NCBI RefSeq assembly: GCF_023073315.1
Contig: NZ_JADPJH010000002.1
Span: forward strand, 186,001 to 250,000
Direction of reading: 5' to 3'
Length of the DNA stretch: 64,000 bases
Source of the DNA: Bradyrhizobium sp. 1
Lineage (GTDB): Bacteria; Pseudomonadota; Alphaproteobacteria; Rhizobiales; Xanthobacteraceae
In this document: positions 17,460 to 25,761 of the stretch, in pieces
How positions within the stretch are numbered: the first letter of the stretch is position 1
How the letters are laid out: each line of letters starts with the position of its first letter
The notes under the pieces: generated by a model
Database searches by the model: none
What the model was told of the DNA's origin: nothing
Seen by the model: only the letters and a program-made list of their open reading frames with translations
Position numbers and translations under genes: made by a program

Positions 17460-18881
17460 TTAGCCGGCGAAAGACAGACGCAACCGCCGCCAACCGATGA
17501 CGATCCCGGTGATCGAGAACGCCAGCCCGAGCGCGCAGAGGCCCACGATCACGACATCGCGCAAACGCGGATGCGACACGAGGATCGGAAAATCGAGCGT
17601 GTGGAGCGCGCTATAGGCCCAGCGATAGGCCCGCCGCGAGGCATCGAGCCTCTGCACCACGCTGCCATCCGCACTGTCGATATCGAACCAGAGATCGCCG
17701 CAACGGGACCGGAAGACAGGCGCACCCGGGACGATGGATTGCGCGGGATAATCGTCGTCGACTGTAATAACGGACGGCGCGCCGCAGCCGGTCGCGAAGC
17801 GGCTCACCAAACGCGCGGCCTCATCCGCATTGAACACGTCCGCCTCTCGCTCGTCCGGCCGAACCAAAACCTGCTTGTCGAAACCAATTCGTTCTCGCCG
17901 ATAGATCGTGCCGTTAAAGCCAAGCCATTCGACCTCGTGCGCTGAGGACGATATCGGCGTCCGATCTAGCGATGCGGCTGTCTTCCAGTCCGGCGAGGAA
18001 TTCATCACGCCGGCCTCAGCCGGGGTCAACTGGCCGCGCGAGAACAGCCGGCCGTGGTCCATCGAGAGCCAGCCGCTGAATATCCAGGTCAGGACGAAAG
18101 TCGTCGCGACCAGACCAATGACATGATGCAGGGCGTGCCAGCCACGGTAAGGCGATGTGATTTTCCGATCGCGGAGCCTCAGCCTGACAATACCGAGCAC
18201 CGCACCCAGCACCGCCGCGATCAAGGCCAGCAGCGATAGCGTCCAGACCACGCCGTCCCACAGCGCCCAATTGCGCCTGAGGATCGTCGGGTAGATCCAG
18301 TGCAGGACACTGCCCGCAAGATTCCAGCCGCGTTCGCTCCGCGTCGTGTCCAGCACGATCTCGCCGGACGTCGACGAGACGTAAACCTCGGTGCCGGCGG
18401 CATCGCCAAGCGCGACACGGAACAGCGGCCGGTGGCGATCGAAGCCGTTCGGCACGCTCCACTGATCGTCGTCCGAACGCGCGACGATCGACGCACGGCC
18501 AGCATCGAGCCCGCGCTGGCTCGCATGAGCCTGCGCGATGGCAAGTGCAACCTCGGGCGACGACACCGACGCGCCCTGCCCGTCGGAAGCGCGGACCGCA
18601 CCAAGCCGCGACGGTCCCGACACGATATAGACCAGTCCATCGCTCCGCCGGATCAAGCGCACGCGCGTCGCCTCAGTCAGGCCGCTCGCCGCCACCGCAT
18701 CGGCAACCGCCATGGTCGCCTGTGCACGATCCACAGCGACAAGCCCGGCAAATCGCTCCGCTTCCGTCAATGACGGAAACGGAACGAAGTGCATCACGAT
18801 CCCCGTCGCGAACCACATCGCGAACAGCAGGCAGAACGCGATCCCGAGCCAGCGATGCAGCAGGACGATCGCGTTCATCAT
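17460..18881 (-). CDS. PepSY-associated transmembrane protein (iron-regulated membrane protein type)
   Basis: A 473-residue inner-membrane protein of the PepSY_TM family. Hydrophobic segments are at about residues 5-30 (LLHRWLGIAFCLLFAMWFAT), 205-230, 255-280 and 445-468. Histidines in the first and third helices (LLHRW, LHWIY, LHHVIG, ALHTLDF) are typical of the family and may bind haem or transfer electrons. PepSY_TM proteins are usually encoded beside TonB-dependent receptors and are thought to reduce ferric siderophores or other ligands in the periplasm. The gene starts 12 bases after the TonB receptor, so it shares that receptor's cobalamin riboswitch. A role in corrinoid or cobalt acquisition is inferred from this arrangement. 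Confidence 0.85.
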   Translation of the reverse strand: MMNAIVLLHRWLGIAFCLLFAMWFATGIVMHFVPFPSLTEAERFAGLVAVDRAQATMAVADAVAASGLTEATRVRLIRRSDGLVYIVSGPSRLGAVRASDGQGASVSSPEVALAIAQAHASQRGLDAGRASIVARSDDDQWSVPNGFDRHRPLFRVALGDAAGTEVYVSSTSGEIVLDTTRSERGWNLAGSVLHWIYPTILRRNWALWDGVVWTLSLLALIAAVLGAVLGIVRLRLRDRKITSPYRGWHALHHVIGLVATTFVLTWIFSGWLSMDHGRLFSRGQLTPAEAGVMNSSPDWKTAASLDRTPISSSAHEVEWLGFNGTIYRRERIGFDKQVLVRPDEREADVFNADEAARLVSRFATGCGAPSVITVDDDYPAQSIVPGAPVFRSRCGDLWFDIDSADGSVVQRLDASRRAYRWAYSALHTLDFPILVSHPRLRDVVIVGLCALGLAFSITGIVIGWRRLRLSFAG

Positions 18882-18893
18882 GTGATCAGCGCC

Positions 18894-21242
18894 CTACCAT
18901 CTGAACGCCGCCGAGATCTCATAGGTTCGGGGCGCCCCGAGCAGGATCTGATCGGGATAGAACGGATCGCCCCAGATCGCGTAACGCTTGTCGGCGATGT
19001 TGCGCACGCGAAAAGTCAGGCGGGCCTGGTCGACCGCGTTGAACACCGTCTTGGGGATATCGACGAAGGCATAGACGTCGGCGACGGTGTACGCCTTCAG
19101 CGTCACGACGTTGGCGTCGGTGTTGTAGCGGTCGCCGACATGGCGGCCGGTGATGCCGAACTCCACCGGCCAGGGCGTGAAGAAGCGGTACGACGCGCCG
19201 GCATTGGCGACGACCCGCGGCACGTTCGGCGGCGTGTTGCCGGAGAACGAGCCGCCGACGAAATTGAAGTCGGCGTAGCGCGCATCGACATAGGCGATGT
19301 TGCCCCACAGGCGCAGCGGCTCGATCGGACGCACTGAGGTGGCGAGTTCGACGCCCTTCGACTCCTGCCGCCCGGCGATGTTGAGCGCCATGCCGCCGGC
19401 AGCCGCATAGACGTTCTTGCGCAGGATGTCGTAGGCCGAGAACGACCATTCCGCCCGGTTGTCCCAGAACAGGTGCTTGACGCCGGTCTCATAGGTGCGC
19501 GCGGTGGTCAGGTCGAGCGGCTGGGTCGGCGCGAGCAGAAAAATGTTGTTGGCGGAGATGTCCGCGCCGGTTGCGTACTGGCTGAAGAAGGTCAGGCCTG
19601 GCACGGCCTCCCAGGTGTAGCCGATACGACCCGTCATCGGGACCCATGATTTCGAGAACGGGAAGCCGGCGTTCACAAGGCCGGCGACGTCGGTCGAATT
19701 GCGGTCAAGCCCGATATGCTCGACGCGCAGGCCGCCGATCAGCGCGAAGTTGCGCGTGAGCTTCAGCCGGTCCTCGAACGACAGCGCCTCGTTGTCGATC
19801 CGTGCGGTCTGCTGCTTGGTCGTGAGATCGCCGTAATAGCCGCGCACGGGATCGACGAGCGGGACATAGTCGTTCGGGAAGATCGCCTCGCCCGGCCTGA
19901 CGAAATCGAGATAGCTCGACGACAGCGTCGTGACCAGGCGATTGTCGAAGCCGGCGACATTCGCGTCCCAGATCAGGTCGGTGATGTTGCCGACCAGGCG
20001 CTGACTATGCGCGACATAGAAGCGCTCGCGATACACCTCGTTCCTAGTGGAATCGAATGCCTCGATCTCGTTGTTGAACCAGGTGCGCTCAGCGCCGTAA
20101 GCATAGGCCTGACTTTTCAAGGTTAGGTCAGGGGCGAGCTTCAGCTCGAAGCCGCCGCGCAGCCAGACCTCCTGCGCCACGTTCTTGTTGTCGAGGACAT
20201 TGTAATTGGTGTTGAAGGTTCGGTCGTCGATCGTGACGGCCCCAAGATCAGTCCTGTTGAAATAACTGCCGGAGACGATCCCCGTCGTGGCATGCGAGCC
20301 GATATAGGCAACCGGCACCAGTGGCGCCCCCCAATAGGCTTTTGAGTGATCCTCACGGTACTCGACCGCGCCCCAGACCTTCAGGCTGTCGGAGATGCGA
20401 TAATTGAGCTGGCCCGACACATCCAGCGTCTTGGTGTTGGTGTCGTCGGCAAACCCGTTGAGCGAGGAGCGGCCGATATCGAAGCGGTAGTCAAGGCCCT
20501 GCACATTGGTGCTGCCGCCCGATCCGTAATGGGTGCGGAACGAGTTGAGGGAGTCATACGAGAAATCCGCTTCGTTGCGGATCGCTCCGGTGTGCGGCTG
20601 CTTGGTGACGAAGTTGATCGCGCCGCCGGCGGCCCCCTCGCCCGACATCAGCGAGGCCGGGCCTTTCAGGATTTCCACGGCCTCCAGATTGGCCGTGTCC
20701 ATCACCCGTGAGGTCATGTTCTGCGGGCCGATCTTGATGCCGTTGTAGAGCGTGTTGATCTGGCTGTTGGTGAAGCCGCGCATGGAGAAGGCGGAGGGCT
20801 CGGCCGGATTGTCGCCGGCGGTGACACCGACCGCGCCCTGCGCAACGTCGGACACGGTGCGATAGCCCTGCTCGCGCATGGTCTCGGCCGAGATCACCTC
20901 GACGGTTGCGGGCGTCTCACGCACGGTCAGGCCGAGACGCGAGGCGCTCTCGGCGACCGCGTTGCTGTTGAGCGGTGTTTGCACCGTTGCCGTCGGCACG
21001 ACAGGCTTGGGCGCTGCCGTTGTGGTCGCGTGCCTGCGCGCTGCTGCGCGGCGTGCGCTCTGCACGTCCCGGCCTGCGGGCCTCGCCTGCTTGCGGGGTT
21101 GGGCGGGCGATACCTCGACGGGCCGCAGCGGCTCGCGAGCCTGCTGCGCCAGTGCGGCGGGCCAATCAAGAACGGCAAAGGATGTGAGTGCGGCGGAGGC
21201 AAGCAGGAATCTGCGCGAGCGTAGAATACGGATGGACAACAC
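18894..21242 (-). CDS. TonB-dependent outer-membrane receptor under cobalamin riboswitch control
   Basis: A 782-residue TonB-dependent receptor. It has a signal peptide with an Arg-rich start and cleavage near ALAQQ (residue 32). A Pro/Ala/Arg-rich linker of about 65 residues follows, then the plug domain from about residue 105 (TPATVEVISAETMREQGYRT, SMRGF, EILKGPASLMSGEGAAGGAINFVTK). The 22-strand-type barrel ends in aromatic FRW. The start is GTG 21242 with a GAGG-type site nine bases before. The plug is of the siderophore-receptor type, but a cobalamin riboswitch lies about 135 bases upstream on the same strand, so a corrinoid, cobalt chelate or related ligand is more likely than iron. It is co-transcribed with the PepSY_TM gene. 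Confidence 0.9.
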   Translation of the reverse strand: MLSIRILRSRRFLLASAALTSFAVLDWPAALAQQAREPLRPVEVSPAQPRKQARPAGRDVQSARRAAARRHATTTAAPKPVVPTATVQTPLNSNAVAESASRLGLTVRETPATVEVISAETMREQGYRTVSDVAQGAVGVTAGDNPAEPSAFSMRGFTNSQINTLYNGIKIGPQNMTSRVMDTANLEAVEILKGPASLMSGEGAAGGAINFVTKQPHTGAIRNEADFSYDSLNSFRTHYGSGGSTNVQGLDYRFDIGRSSLNGFADDTNTKTLDVSGQLNYRISDSLKVWGAVEYREDHSKAYWGAPLVPVAYIGSHATTGIVSGSYFNRTDLGAVTIDDRTFNTNYNVLDNKNVAQEVWLRGGFELKLAPDLTLKSQAYAYGAERTWFNNEIEAFDSTRNEVYRERFYVAHSQRLVGNITDLIWDANVAGFDNRLVTTLSSSYLDFVRPGEAIFPNDYVPLVDPVRGYYGDLTTKQQTARIDNEALSFEDRLKLTRNFALIGGLRVEHIGLDRNSTDVAGLVNAGFPFSKSWVPMTGRIGYTWEAVPGLTFFSQYATGADISANNIFLLAPTQPLDLTTARTYETGVKHLFWDNRAEWSFSAYDILRKNVYAAAGGMALNIAGRQESKGVELATSVRPIEPLRLWGNIAYVDARYADFNFVGGSFSGNTPPNVPRVVANAGASYRFFTPWPVEFGITGRHVGDRYNTDANVVTLKAYTVADVYAFVDIPKTVFNAVDQARLTFRVRNIADKRYAIWGDPFYPDQILLGAPRTYEISAAFRW

Positions 21243-21259
21243 GGTCTTGGACCTCGGTA

Positions 21260-21278
21260 TGACGTCAGTGGCACGTCA
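21260..21278 (-). promoter_or_regulatory. Hairpin between riboswitch and receptor start
   Basis: TGACGT-CAGTGGC-ACGTCA forms a six-base perfect stem just upstream of the GAGG ribosome site of the TonB receptor gene. It sits where a riboswitch expression platform would act. Its role in switching is inferred. Confidence 0.4.
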
Positions 21279-21376
21279 CAGCGAACCAAGGTCTCATCTT
21301 CTGGCTTTGCAGCCTTCCAATGAAGCCAAATGTCTGTACTCCCCGACCGACATCTTCGCGTGTGACCACGGCTGAC

Positions 21377-21530
21377 GGCAGGTCTCCTGGCTCGCGGGTC
21401 ATTACCTTGCATCGCCTTCCCGGGACCGAGATACCCAGTGGCTCGTGACACAAGATTCGCCGCTTACAGTTGCGGGGGCAGCCACGGCATTGGAGACAAT
21501 GTCCCCGCACCGCATTCCCTTTTCATCCCC
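21377..21530 (-). ncRNA. Cobalamin riboswitch (aptamer), TonB receptor leader
   Basis: Read on the minus strand the segment contains the B12-box parts in order: AAAAGGGAA then GCGGTG, GGCTGCCCCCGCAACTGTAA with GCGG after it, GAGCCACTGGG, CGGGAAGG, and the 3' GAGCCAGGAGACCTGCC. This is the adenosylcobalamin class-I layout. The distal end is about 135 bases from the GTG start of the TonB receptor. Coenzyme B12 binding is expected to switch off the receptor and PepSY genes. The divergent phosphatase gene is on the other strand and is not its target. Confidence 0.93.
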
Positions 21531-21634
21531 TCGCGGGGAAACCGTCGAAGCCATCTAGGATTACGAGCAAGACAGAGTCAATGTGCAAGCTGCGGCGCTA
21601 TTGCCACAGCGACCAACTTCCTTGGGAGATCTGC

Positions 21635-22207
21635 ATGGAAGGCGAGACCTTCCTCTGGCTGATACGGCATGCGCCCGTCGATGGCGTCAAAGGGACGATC
21701 CATGCCGCCGACGCGCCGGCCGATCTCGGCGACCGCGCGGCGTTCGAGGCGCTGCGGCAGCGCCTGCCGCGGGATGTCGCCAGCTATGCTAGTCCGTCAC
21801 GGCGCACGGTCGAGACCGCGCGGGCGCTGGGGCTCGAACCGGCCCTGGTCAGCGAATTCAGCGAGCAGAATTTTGGCGACTGGACCGGACGGAAGCATGA
21901 CGAGCTCTCCGCGACCGGTGGCGAGGCCTATGCGCGGTTCTGGAGCGATCCGGCGCGCGGAAAGCCGCCGGGCGGCGAGAGCTTCGAGGACCAGGTCGCG
22001 CGCGTCCGGCTGGGGCTCTCGCGCATCGATGCGGGCTCCGCAACGCTCGTCGTGCATTCCGGCACGATCCGCGCCGCGCTCTGTGTTGCACTGGATCTCA
22101 CGCCACAAGCAGCCTTGCGCTTCGTGATCGATCCGTTGTCGCTGACCCGGATCGACCGGCTCGCGACCGGCTGGCGCGTCGTCTTCGTCAATCAGAGGAT
22201 CAGCTAG
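21635..22207 (+). CDS. Histidine phosphatase family protein, probable alpha-ribazole phosphatase (CobC-like)
   Basis: A 190-residue phosphoglycerate-mutase-fold phosphatase. It has the RH catalytic motif in WLIRHAPV, the conserved EQNFGDWTGRKHDE region typical of alpha-ribazole phosphatases, and the second histidine in VVHSGTIRAA. Within a cobalamin locus the likely job is removing phosphate from alpha-ribazole-5'-phosphate or adenosylcobalamin phosphate in nucleotide loop assembly. ATG 21635 is chosen because GGGAG precedes it by eight bases and the protein then begins directly before the catalytic strand. Its 3' end overlaps the convergent cobT by eight bases. It has no riboswitch on its own strand. 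Confidence 0.82.
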   Translation: MEGETFLWLIRHAPVDGVKGTIHAADAPADLGDRAAFEALRQRLPRDVASYASPSRRTVETARALGLEPALVSEFSEQNFGDWTGRKHDELSATGGEAYARFWSDPARGKPPGGESFEDQVARVRLGLSRIDAGSATLVVHSGTIRAALCVALDLTPQAALRFVIDPLSLTRIDRLATGWRVVFVNQRIS

Positions 22208-23252
22208 GTCTGTCAGGCACGTTGGCCTGCGCAAACGTCGCCATCCCGTTGTGGAGGCTGCATGCCAACCGCACCAGCGGCAGCGCGATCGCCGCACCCG
22301 ATCCTTCGCCGAGCCTGAGATCGAGGCTGATCAGCGGCTGCACGTTCAGCGCGCGCAGCACCAGCCGATGCCCTTGCTCGGCCGATTGGTGCGACGGCAG
22401 CAGGAACGACTGGCACGACGGGTTGAGCCGCGTCGCCGCCAAAGCCGCGACCGAGACAATGAAGCCGTCGATCAGCACCGGAATGCGGCGCTGTGCAGCC
22501 GCGATGATCGCGCCGCAGATCGCCGCGATCTCGAGACCGCCGACCGCGCTGAGAATCTTTTCGGGCGCAGCACCAGCAACACCATGATGTGCAATCGCGG
22601 CATCGATCACACGCGCCTTGTGCGCGCGGCCGGCCGTATCGACACCGGTGCCGCTGCCCGCAATCTCCTCGGCACTGATGCCGAGCAGGCTTGCTGCAAT
22701 CGCTGCCGAAGCCGTGGTGTTGCCGATGCCCATCTCGCCGCAGATCAGAAGATCGGGTTGGCTGGTCGCGGCGCGCGCAACCGCGCGCTGGCCAGCTTCA
22801 AAGGCGAACGCCAGTTCGGACGGCGCGAGCGCCGGCTCGACGCTGAAATCGCGGGTACCGTTGCACGGCTTGTCGGTGACGATGCCCGGCAGCTGCTCCT
22901 GCGCGAGTGTGCCGGCGTCGACCACCTCCAGGCTGGAACCAAGCTCGCGTGCGAGCACCGAGATCGCCGCGCCGCCGGAGGCGAAATTCGCCATCATCGC
23001 GATGGTCACGGCTTGCGGATAGGCCGAGACGCCCTGCGCGACGATACCGTGATCGCCGGCGAAGATGATGATCGGCACCCGCGCGGCGCGCGGCTGCTCG
23101 GTCGCTTGCAGGCCCGCAAGCTCGATCGCGAGCTGCTCCAGCCGGCCAAGCGCGCCGGTCGGTTTTGTGAGTTGCGCCTGGCGCACAATCGCCGCGTCGC
23201 GATGGATCACGGAGACATCGGGGCATTTTTGGGAGACCCAATCGGGGAGCAT
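22200..23252 (-). CDS. cobT: Nicotinate-nucleotide--dimethylbenzimidazole phosphoribosyltransferase
   Basis: A 350-residue CobT-type enzyme (named CobU in Pseudomonas denitrificans). It activates 5,6-dimethylbenzimidazole by moving ribose phosphate from nicotinate mononucleotide, giving alpha-ribazole phosphate. Recognisable blocks are KPTGALGRLEQLA, IIFAGDHGIVAQGVSAYP, CGEMGIGNTTASAAIAA, SGTGVDTAGRAHK and the C-terminal catalytic glutamate block RLGEGSGAAIALPLVR. It lies 10 bases after cobF in the CbiM-cobF-cobT unit and so is probably under the second riboswitch. It supplies the lower ligand used by CobS, while BluB encoded at 43.8 kb makes the base. Confidence 0.96.
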   Translation of the reverse strand: MLPDWVSQKCPDVSVIHRDAAIVRQAQLTKPTGALGRLEQLAIELAGLQATEQPRAARVPIIIFAGDHGIVAQGVSAYPQAVTIAMMANFASGGAAISVLARELGSSLEVVDAGTLAQEQLPGIVTDKPCNGTRDFSVEPALAPSELAFAFEAGQRAVARAATSQPDLLICGEMGIGNTTASAAIAASLLGISAEEIAGSGTGVDTAGRAHKARVIDAAIAHHGVAGAAPEKILSAVGGLEIAAICGAIIAAAQRRIPVLIDGFIVSVAALAATRLNPSCQSFLLPSHQSAEQGHRLVLRALNVQPLISLDLRLGEGSGAAIALPLVRLACSLHNGMATFAQANVPDRPS

Positions 23253-23262
23253 GCTGCCTCGC

Positions 23263-24012
23263 TTACGGCCTGCGCTTGAGAATGTAGCTGTCCATGATCC
23301 AGCCGTGCCGCTCGCGCGCCTCTTGCCGCAGCGCGACGATGCGTGGGCCGACCTCGGCGAGCGCGCCGGACATGATGACCTGATCGCGCATGCCGAGATA
23401 GGCGCCCCACCAGATATGAAGACCTTCCGGATCGAGCGACTGGAATGCGGTGCCGCCGTCGAGCATCACGACAATTGTGTCGACGCCCTGCGGCCAGCCG
23501 CCTTCGCGCAAGCGACGGCCCGTCGTCACGAGAAAAGGCTCGCCAATGTCGTTGAGCGGCAGCGCATGCGCCGCGCAGAGCGCCTGGATCGAGGTGATGC
23601 CGGGCACGACCTCGATCTCAGGCAAGGGATCGAGCCGTCGCGCGATGCGCAGCGAGGAATCGTAGAGCGAGGGATCGCCCCAGATCAGCAGCGCGACCTT
23701 GCCGTTGTCGTCGAGATGGTTGGCAATCGTCTGCGACCACGTCGCAGCGACCGCATCGTGCCAATCGTCGACGCCCTTGCGGTAGTCCGCGTCACCGGCA
23801 TCGCGCACCGGAAGATCGAACTCGGCGATGCGCGTCTTGTCGCTGGCGAGCACATCCGCGCAGATCGTCCGCCTGAGATCGGCGAGATCGGATTTCGCTG
23901 TCCCCTTGCGCGGGATCAAGACGAGATCGGCCGCGTTGATCGCCGCAATCGCGGCGCGCGTGAGCTGGGCGGGATCGCCGCAACCGATGCCTATCAGGGA
24001 GAGCGTGAGCAT
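23263..24012 (-). CDS. cobF: Precorrin-6A synthase (deacetylating)
   Basis: The 249-residue CobF, an SAM-dependent tetrapyrrole methylase that adds the C-1 methyl group to precorrin-5 with loss of acetate. This step is special to the oxygen-dependent route. The N-terminal SLIGIGCGDPAQLT, middle LLIWGDPSLYDSS, and VPGITSIQALCAAHALPLND motifs are those of the methylase fold; the long insert DYRKGVDDWHDA is CobF-specific. It is separated from the other methylase genes and travels with cbiM and cobT behind a separate riboswitch. The 39-base gap to cbiM is compatible with one transcript. Confidence 0.95.
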   Translation of the reverse strand: MLTLSLIGIGCGDPAQLTRAAIAAINAADLVLIPRKGTAKSDLADLRRTICADVLASDKTRIAEFDLPVRDAGDADYRKGVDDWHDAVAATWSQTIANHLDDNGKVALLIWGDPSLYDSSLRIARRLDPLPEIEVVPGITSIQALCAAHALPLNDIGEPFLVTTGRRLREGGWPQGVDTIVVMLDGGTAFQSLDPEGLHIWWGAYLGMRDQVIMSGALAEVGPRIVALRQEARERHGWIMDSYILKRRP

Positions 24013-24051
24013 CGCTTGTGGAGGCGGCCATCGCGGCCGCCCCCAGGTCTC

Positions 24052-24729
24052 TTAAGCCGCGTTGTGCAGGCGCGGCGTGACGAAGCCGGGCGCCGTGACA
24101 CCGCGCAGCGACTTCGCCAGTGCCAGCACGGCAAGATCGGCCAGCGGCTCGATCACGATGACCAGAGCATAGGAGGCCGCGAACGTCGCGATGTTGACGA
24201 GGTTCGTCGCGCCAAAGCCCGCACCATAGATCGCCCAGAACGCGACCCAGGCGATGACGCCAGCCTGATACGTGGTCGACAACGCCAGCGCCTGGCGGTA
24301 CTGCAAATCGACATAGGCGTTGGCGCGCGGAATGATCCGTGTGGCGATCGCCTGGATTGCGAACAGCGGCACCAGCAGCGTCGTGACGTTCATGCCATAT
24401 TGCGGCAGGTCGGGCGGCTCGAAGAAGATGCCCTGGAACAGCAGTCCGAACGCGAGACCGAAGGCGGCAGGCGCCGCGCCAAACAGCAGGAACAAGGTCG
24501 AGCCGAGGATGAAGTGTACCTCCGACACGCCGACCGGAAAGTGCGGCAGAATCTCGAAGAAGACGAACACGAGGCCTGTAGTGGCCAGCGTCCGCGCGGC
24601 GAACGAGATAAGTCCCTGCTCGCGCACGGTCTCGACCGCGAGCTTCAGCGCAACGCCGCCGACGGCGACGCCGGTTGCGTAACTCAATACAAGCTTGGCG
24701 TCCGACACCAGTCCGGGTTCGATATGCAT
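24052..24729 (-). CDS. Energy-coupling factor cobalt permease subunit, CbiM-like (orphan)
   Basis: A 225-residue membrane protein of the CbiM family with about six hydrophobic segments. It starts MHIEPG; in CbiM the N-terminal Met-His holds Co2+ in the transport site, and His2 is present. Another family block is FPVGVSEVHFILGSTLFLLFG, where CbiM proteins keep a histidine. No cbiN, cbiQ or cbiO is in the window, so it is solitary and would need a partner elsewhere or act as a low-efficiency facilitator. A cobalamin riboswitch ends about 53 bases upstream, and cobF and cobT follow. Cobalt uptake coupled to B12 demand is the best inference. Confidence 0.85.
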   Translation of the reverse strand: MHIEPGLVSDAKLVLSYATGVAVGGVALKLAVETVREQGLISFAARTLATTGLVFVFFEILPHFPVGVSEVHFILGSTLFLLFGAAPAAFGLAFGLLFQGIFFEPPDLPQYGMNVTTLLVPLFAIQAIATRIIPRANAYVDLQYRQALALSTTYQAGVIAWVAFWAIYGAGFGATNLVNIATFAASYALVIVIEPLADLAVLALAKSLRGVTAPGFVTPRLHNAA

Positions 24730-24745
24730 GGCTCAGATCCTTCCT

Positions 24746-24763
24746 GCCGTCACACCCGACGGC
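24746..24763 (-). promoter_or_regulatory. Hairpin next to the cbiM ribosome site
   Basis: On the minus strand GCCGTC-GGGTGT-GACGGC is a perfect six-base stem ending directly before the GGAAGGA ribosome site of the CbiM-like gene. It is a plausible switching element between riboswitch and start codon. Function is inferred from position only. Confidence 0.45.
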
Positions 24764-24782
24764 CTTGGCCTCAAAAAATGCA

Positions 24783-24930
24783 GGGCCGGTCTCCTGGCTC
24801 GCGGTTCACTGGGTTCTCCGGCCTTCCCGAGCCTTACGGCCCAGTGGCTGATCGAAGTCCCTCACCGCTTACAGTCGCGGGGGCGGCTGGGGTTTTGGGC
24901 AGCGCTAAGTCCGCCCACCCCCATTCCCGA
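24783..24930 (-). ncRNA. Cobalamin riboswitch, cbiM-cobF-cobT leader
   Basis: On the minus strand the B12-box elements are present: TCGGGAATGGGGGTG at the 5' end, GCCGCCCCCGCGACTGTAAG with GCGG, CAGCCACTGGG, CTCGGGAAGGCC and the 3' GAGCCAGGAGACCGGCC. The core reads GCGACTGT where the most common form is GCAACTGT. It is expected to repress the cobalt permease, cobF and cobT when coenzyme B12 is plentiful. The 99 bases between its 5' end and the end of cobA contain no gene and must hold its promoter. Confidence 0.93.
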
Positions 24931-25029
24931 TTATGCTCCAGCGGTTTGCGCCGCGTCGAGCACCATGCATCTCCTCTGTGTGCCCCTTTCGCCAGCCGGG
25001 CGTCAAGGGGCGAAGGGCGGCCGACGCAA

Positions 25030-25761
25030 TTATGACGGATAGTCTCCCGCCAGCGCTCCGAACAGGATCACGGCGGCGGTCGAAGCCGCGCCTCCCCGGG
25101 CAAGCTGCTCGGCCAACTCGGCAATCGTGGTGCGGAGCAGGCGCTCGTCGTCGCGCCCGAGGGATTCCGCGAACAGCGCCGGGGTGCTGGGCGCGAGGCC
25201 ATGCTCGATCAATTTCGCGGCAAGCGCCGGAAAGGTGCGCCGGCCCATATAGACCACGGTCGTCGCTTCGGGATCGGCCAGTGCCGCCCAGTTCAGATTC
25301 TGCGGCAGCTCGCCAGTGACATCGGCCCCGGTAATGAACTGCACCCGGCGCGAGGTATGGCGCCGGGTCAGGGGAATGCCGGCCCGGGCCGCAGCGACGC
25401 AGGCCGTTGTGACGCCGGGAATGATCTCGTAGCCGATGCCGGCCTCGCGCAGCGTCTCCAACTCCTCTTCGAGCCGGCCGAAAATACCGGCATCGCCGGA
25501 CTTCAGGCGAACGACGCGCACGCCGGTGGCGGCATAGTCGACCAGCAGGCGATTGACGTGATGCTGTTTTGTGGACGGCCGCCCTGCCCGCTTCCCCACC
25601 GCCACCAAATTGGCCCCGGGCCGGGCGAGATCGAGGATCGCACCCGAAGCTAGGTCGTCATAGAGCACGACATCGGCCTCGCGCAGCCGCGCGGCACCCT
25701 TGAGCGTGAGAAGGTCGGGGTCGCCGGGGCCGGCGGAGATGAAGGAAACAAAACCGCTCAC
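25030..25761 (-). CDS. cobA: Uroporphyrinogen-III C-methyltransferase
   Basis: The 243-residue CobA (SUMT) that methylates uroporphyrinogen III at C2 and C7 to give precorrin-2, the entry into corrin synthesis. Clear motifs are ISAGPGDPDLLTLKGA, VVLYDDLAS, RLKSGDAGIFGRLEEE, IPGVTTACVAAARAGIPLT and the TTVVYMGRR block. It lacks the CysG dehydrogenase/ferrochelatase half and so is dedicated to the methylation. It is the last gene of the long riboswitch-led unit, joined to cobB by an ATGA overlap. Confidence 0.96.
   Translation of the reverse strand: MSGFVSFISAGPGDPDLLTLKGAARLREADVVLYDDLASGAILDLARPGANLVAVGKRAGRPSTKQHHVNRLLVDYAATGVRVVRLKSGDAGIFGRLEEELETLREAGIGYEIIPGVTTACVAAARAGIPLTRRHTSRRVQFITGADVTGELPQNLNWAALADPEATTVVYMGRRTFPALAAKLIEHGLAPSTPALFAESLGRDDERLLRTTIAELAEQLARGGAASTAAVILFGALAGDYPS

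Noticed and set aside
21377..21634. Riboswitch control of the plus-strand phosphatase gene
   Set aside because: All B12-box elements read on the minus strand only.
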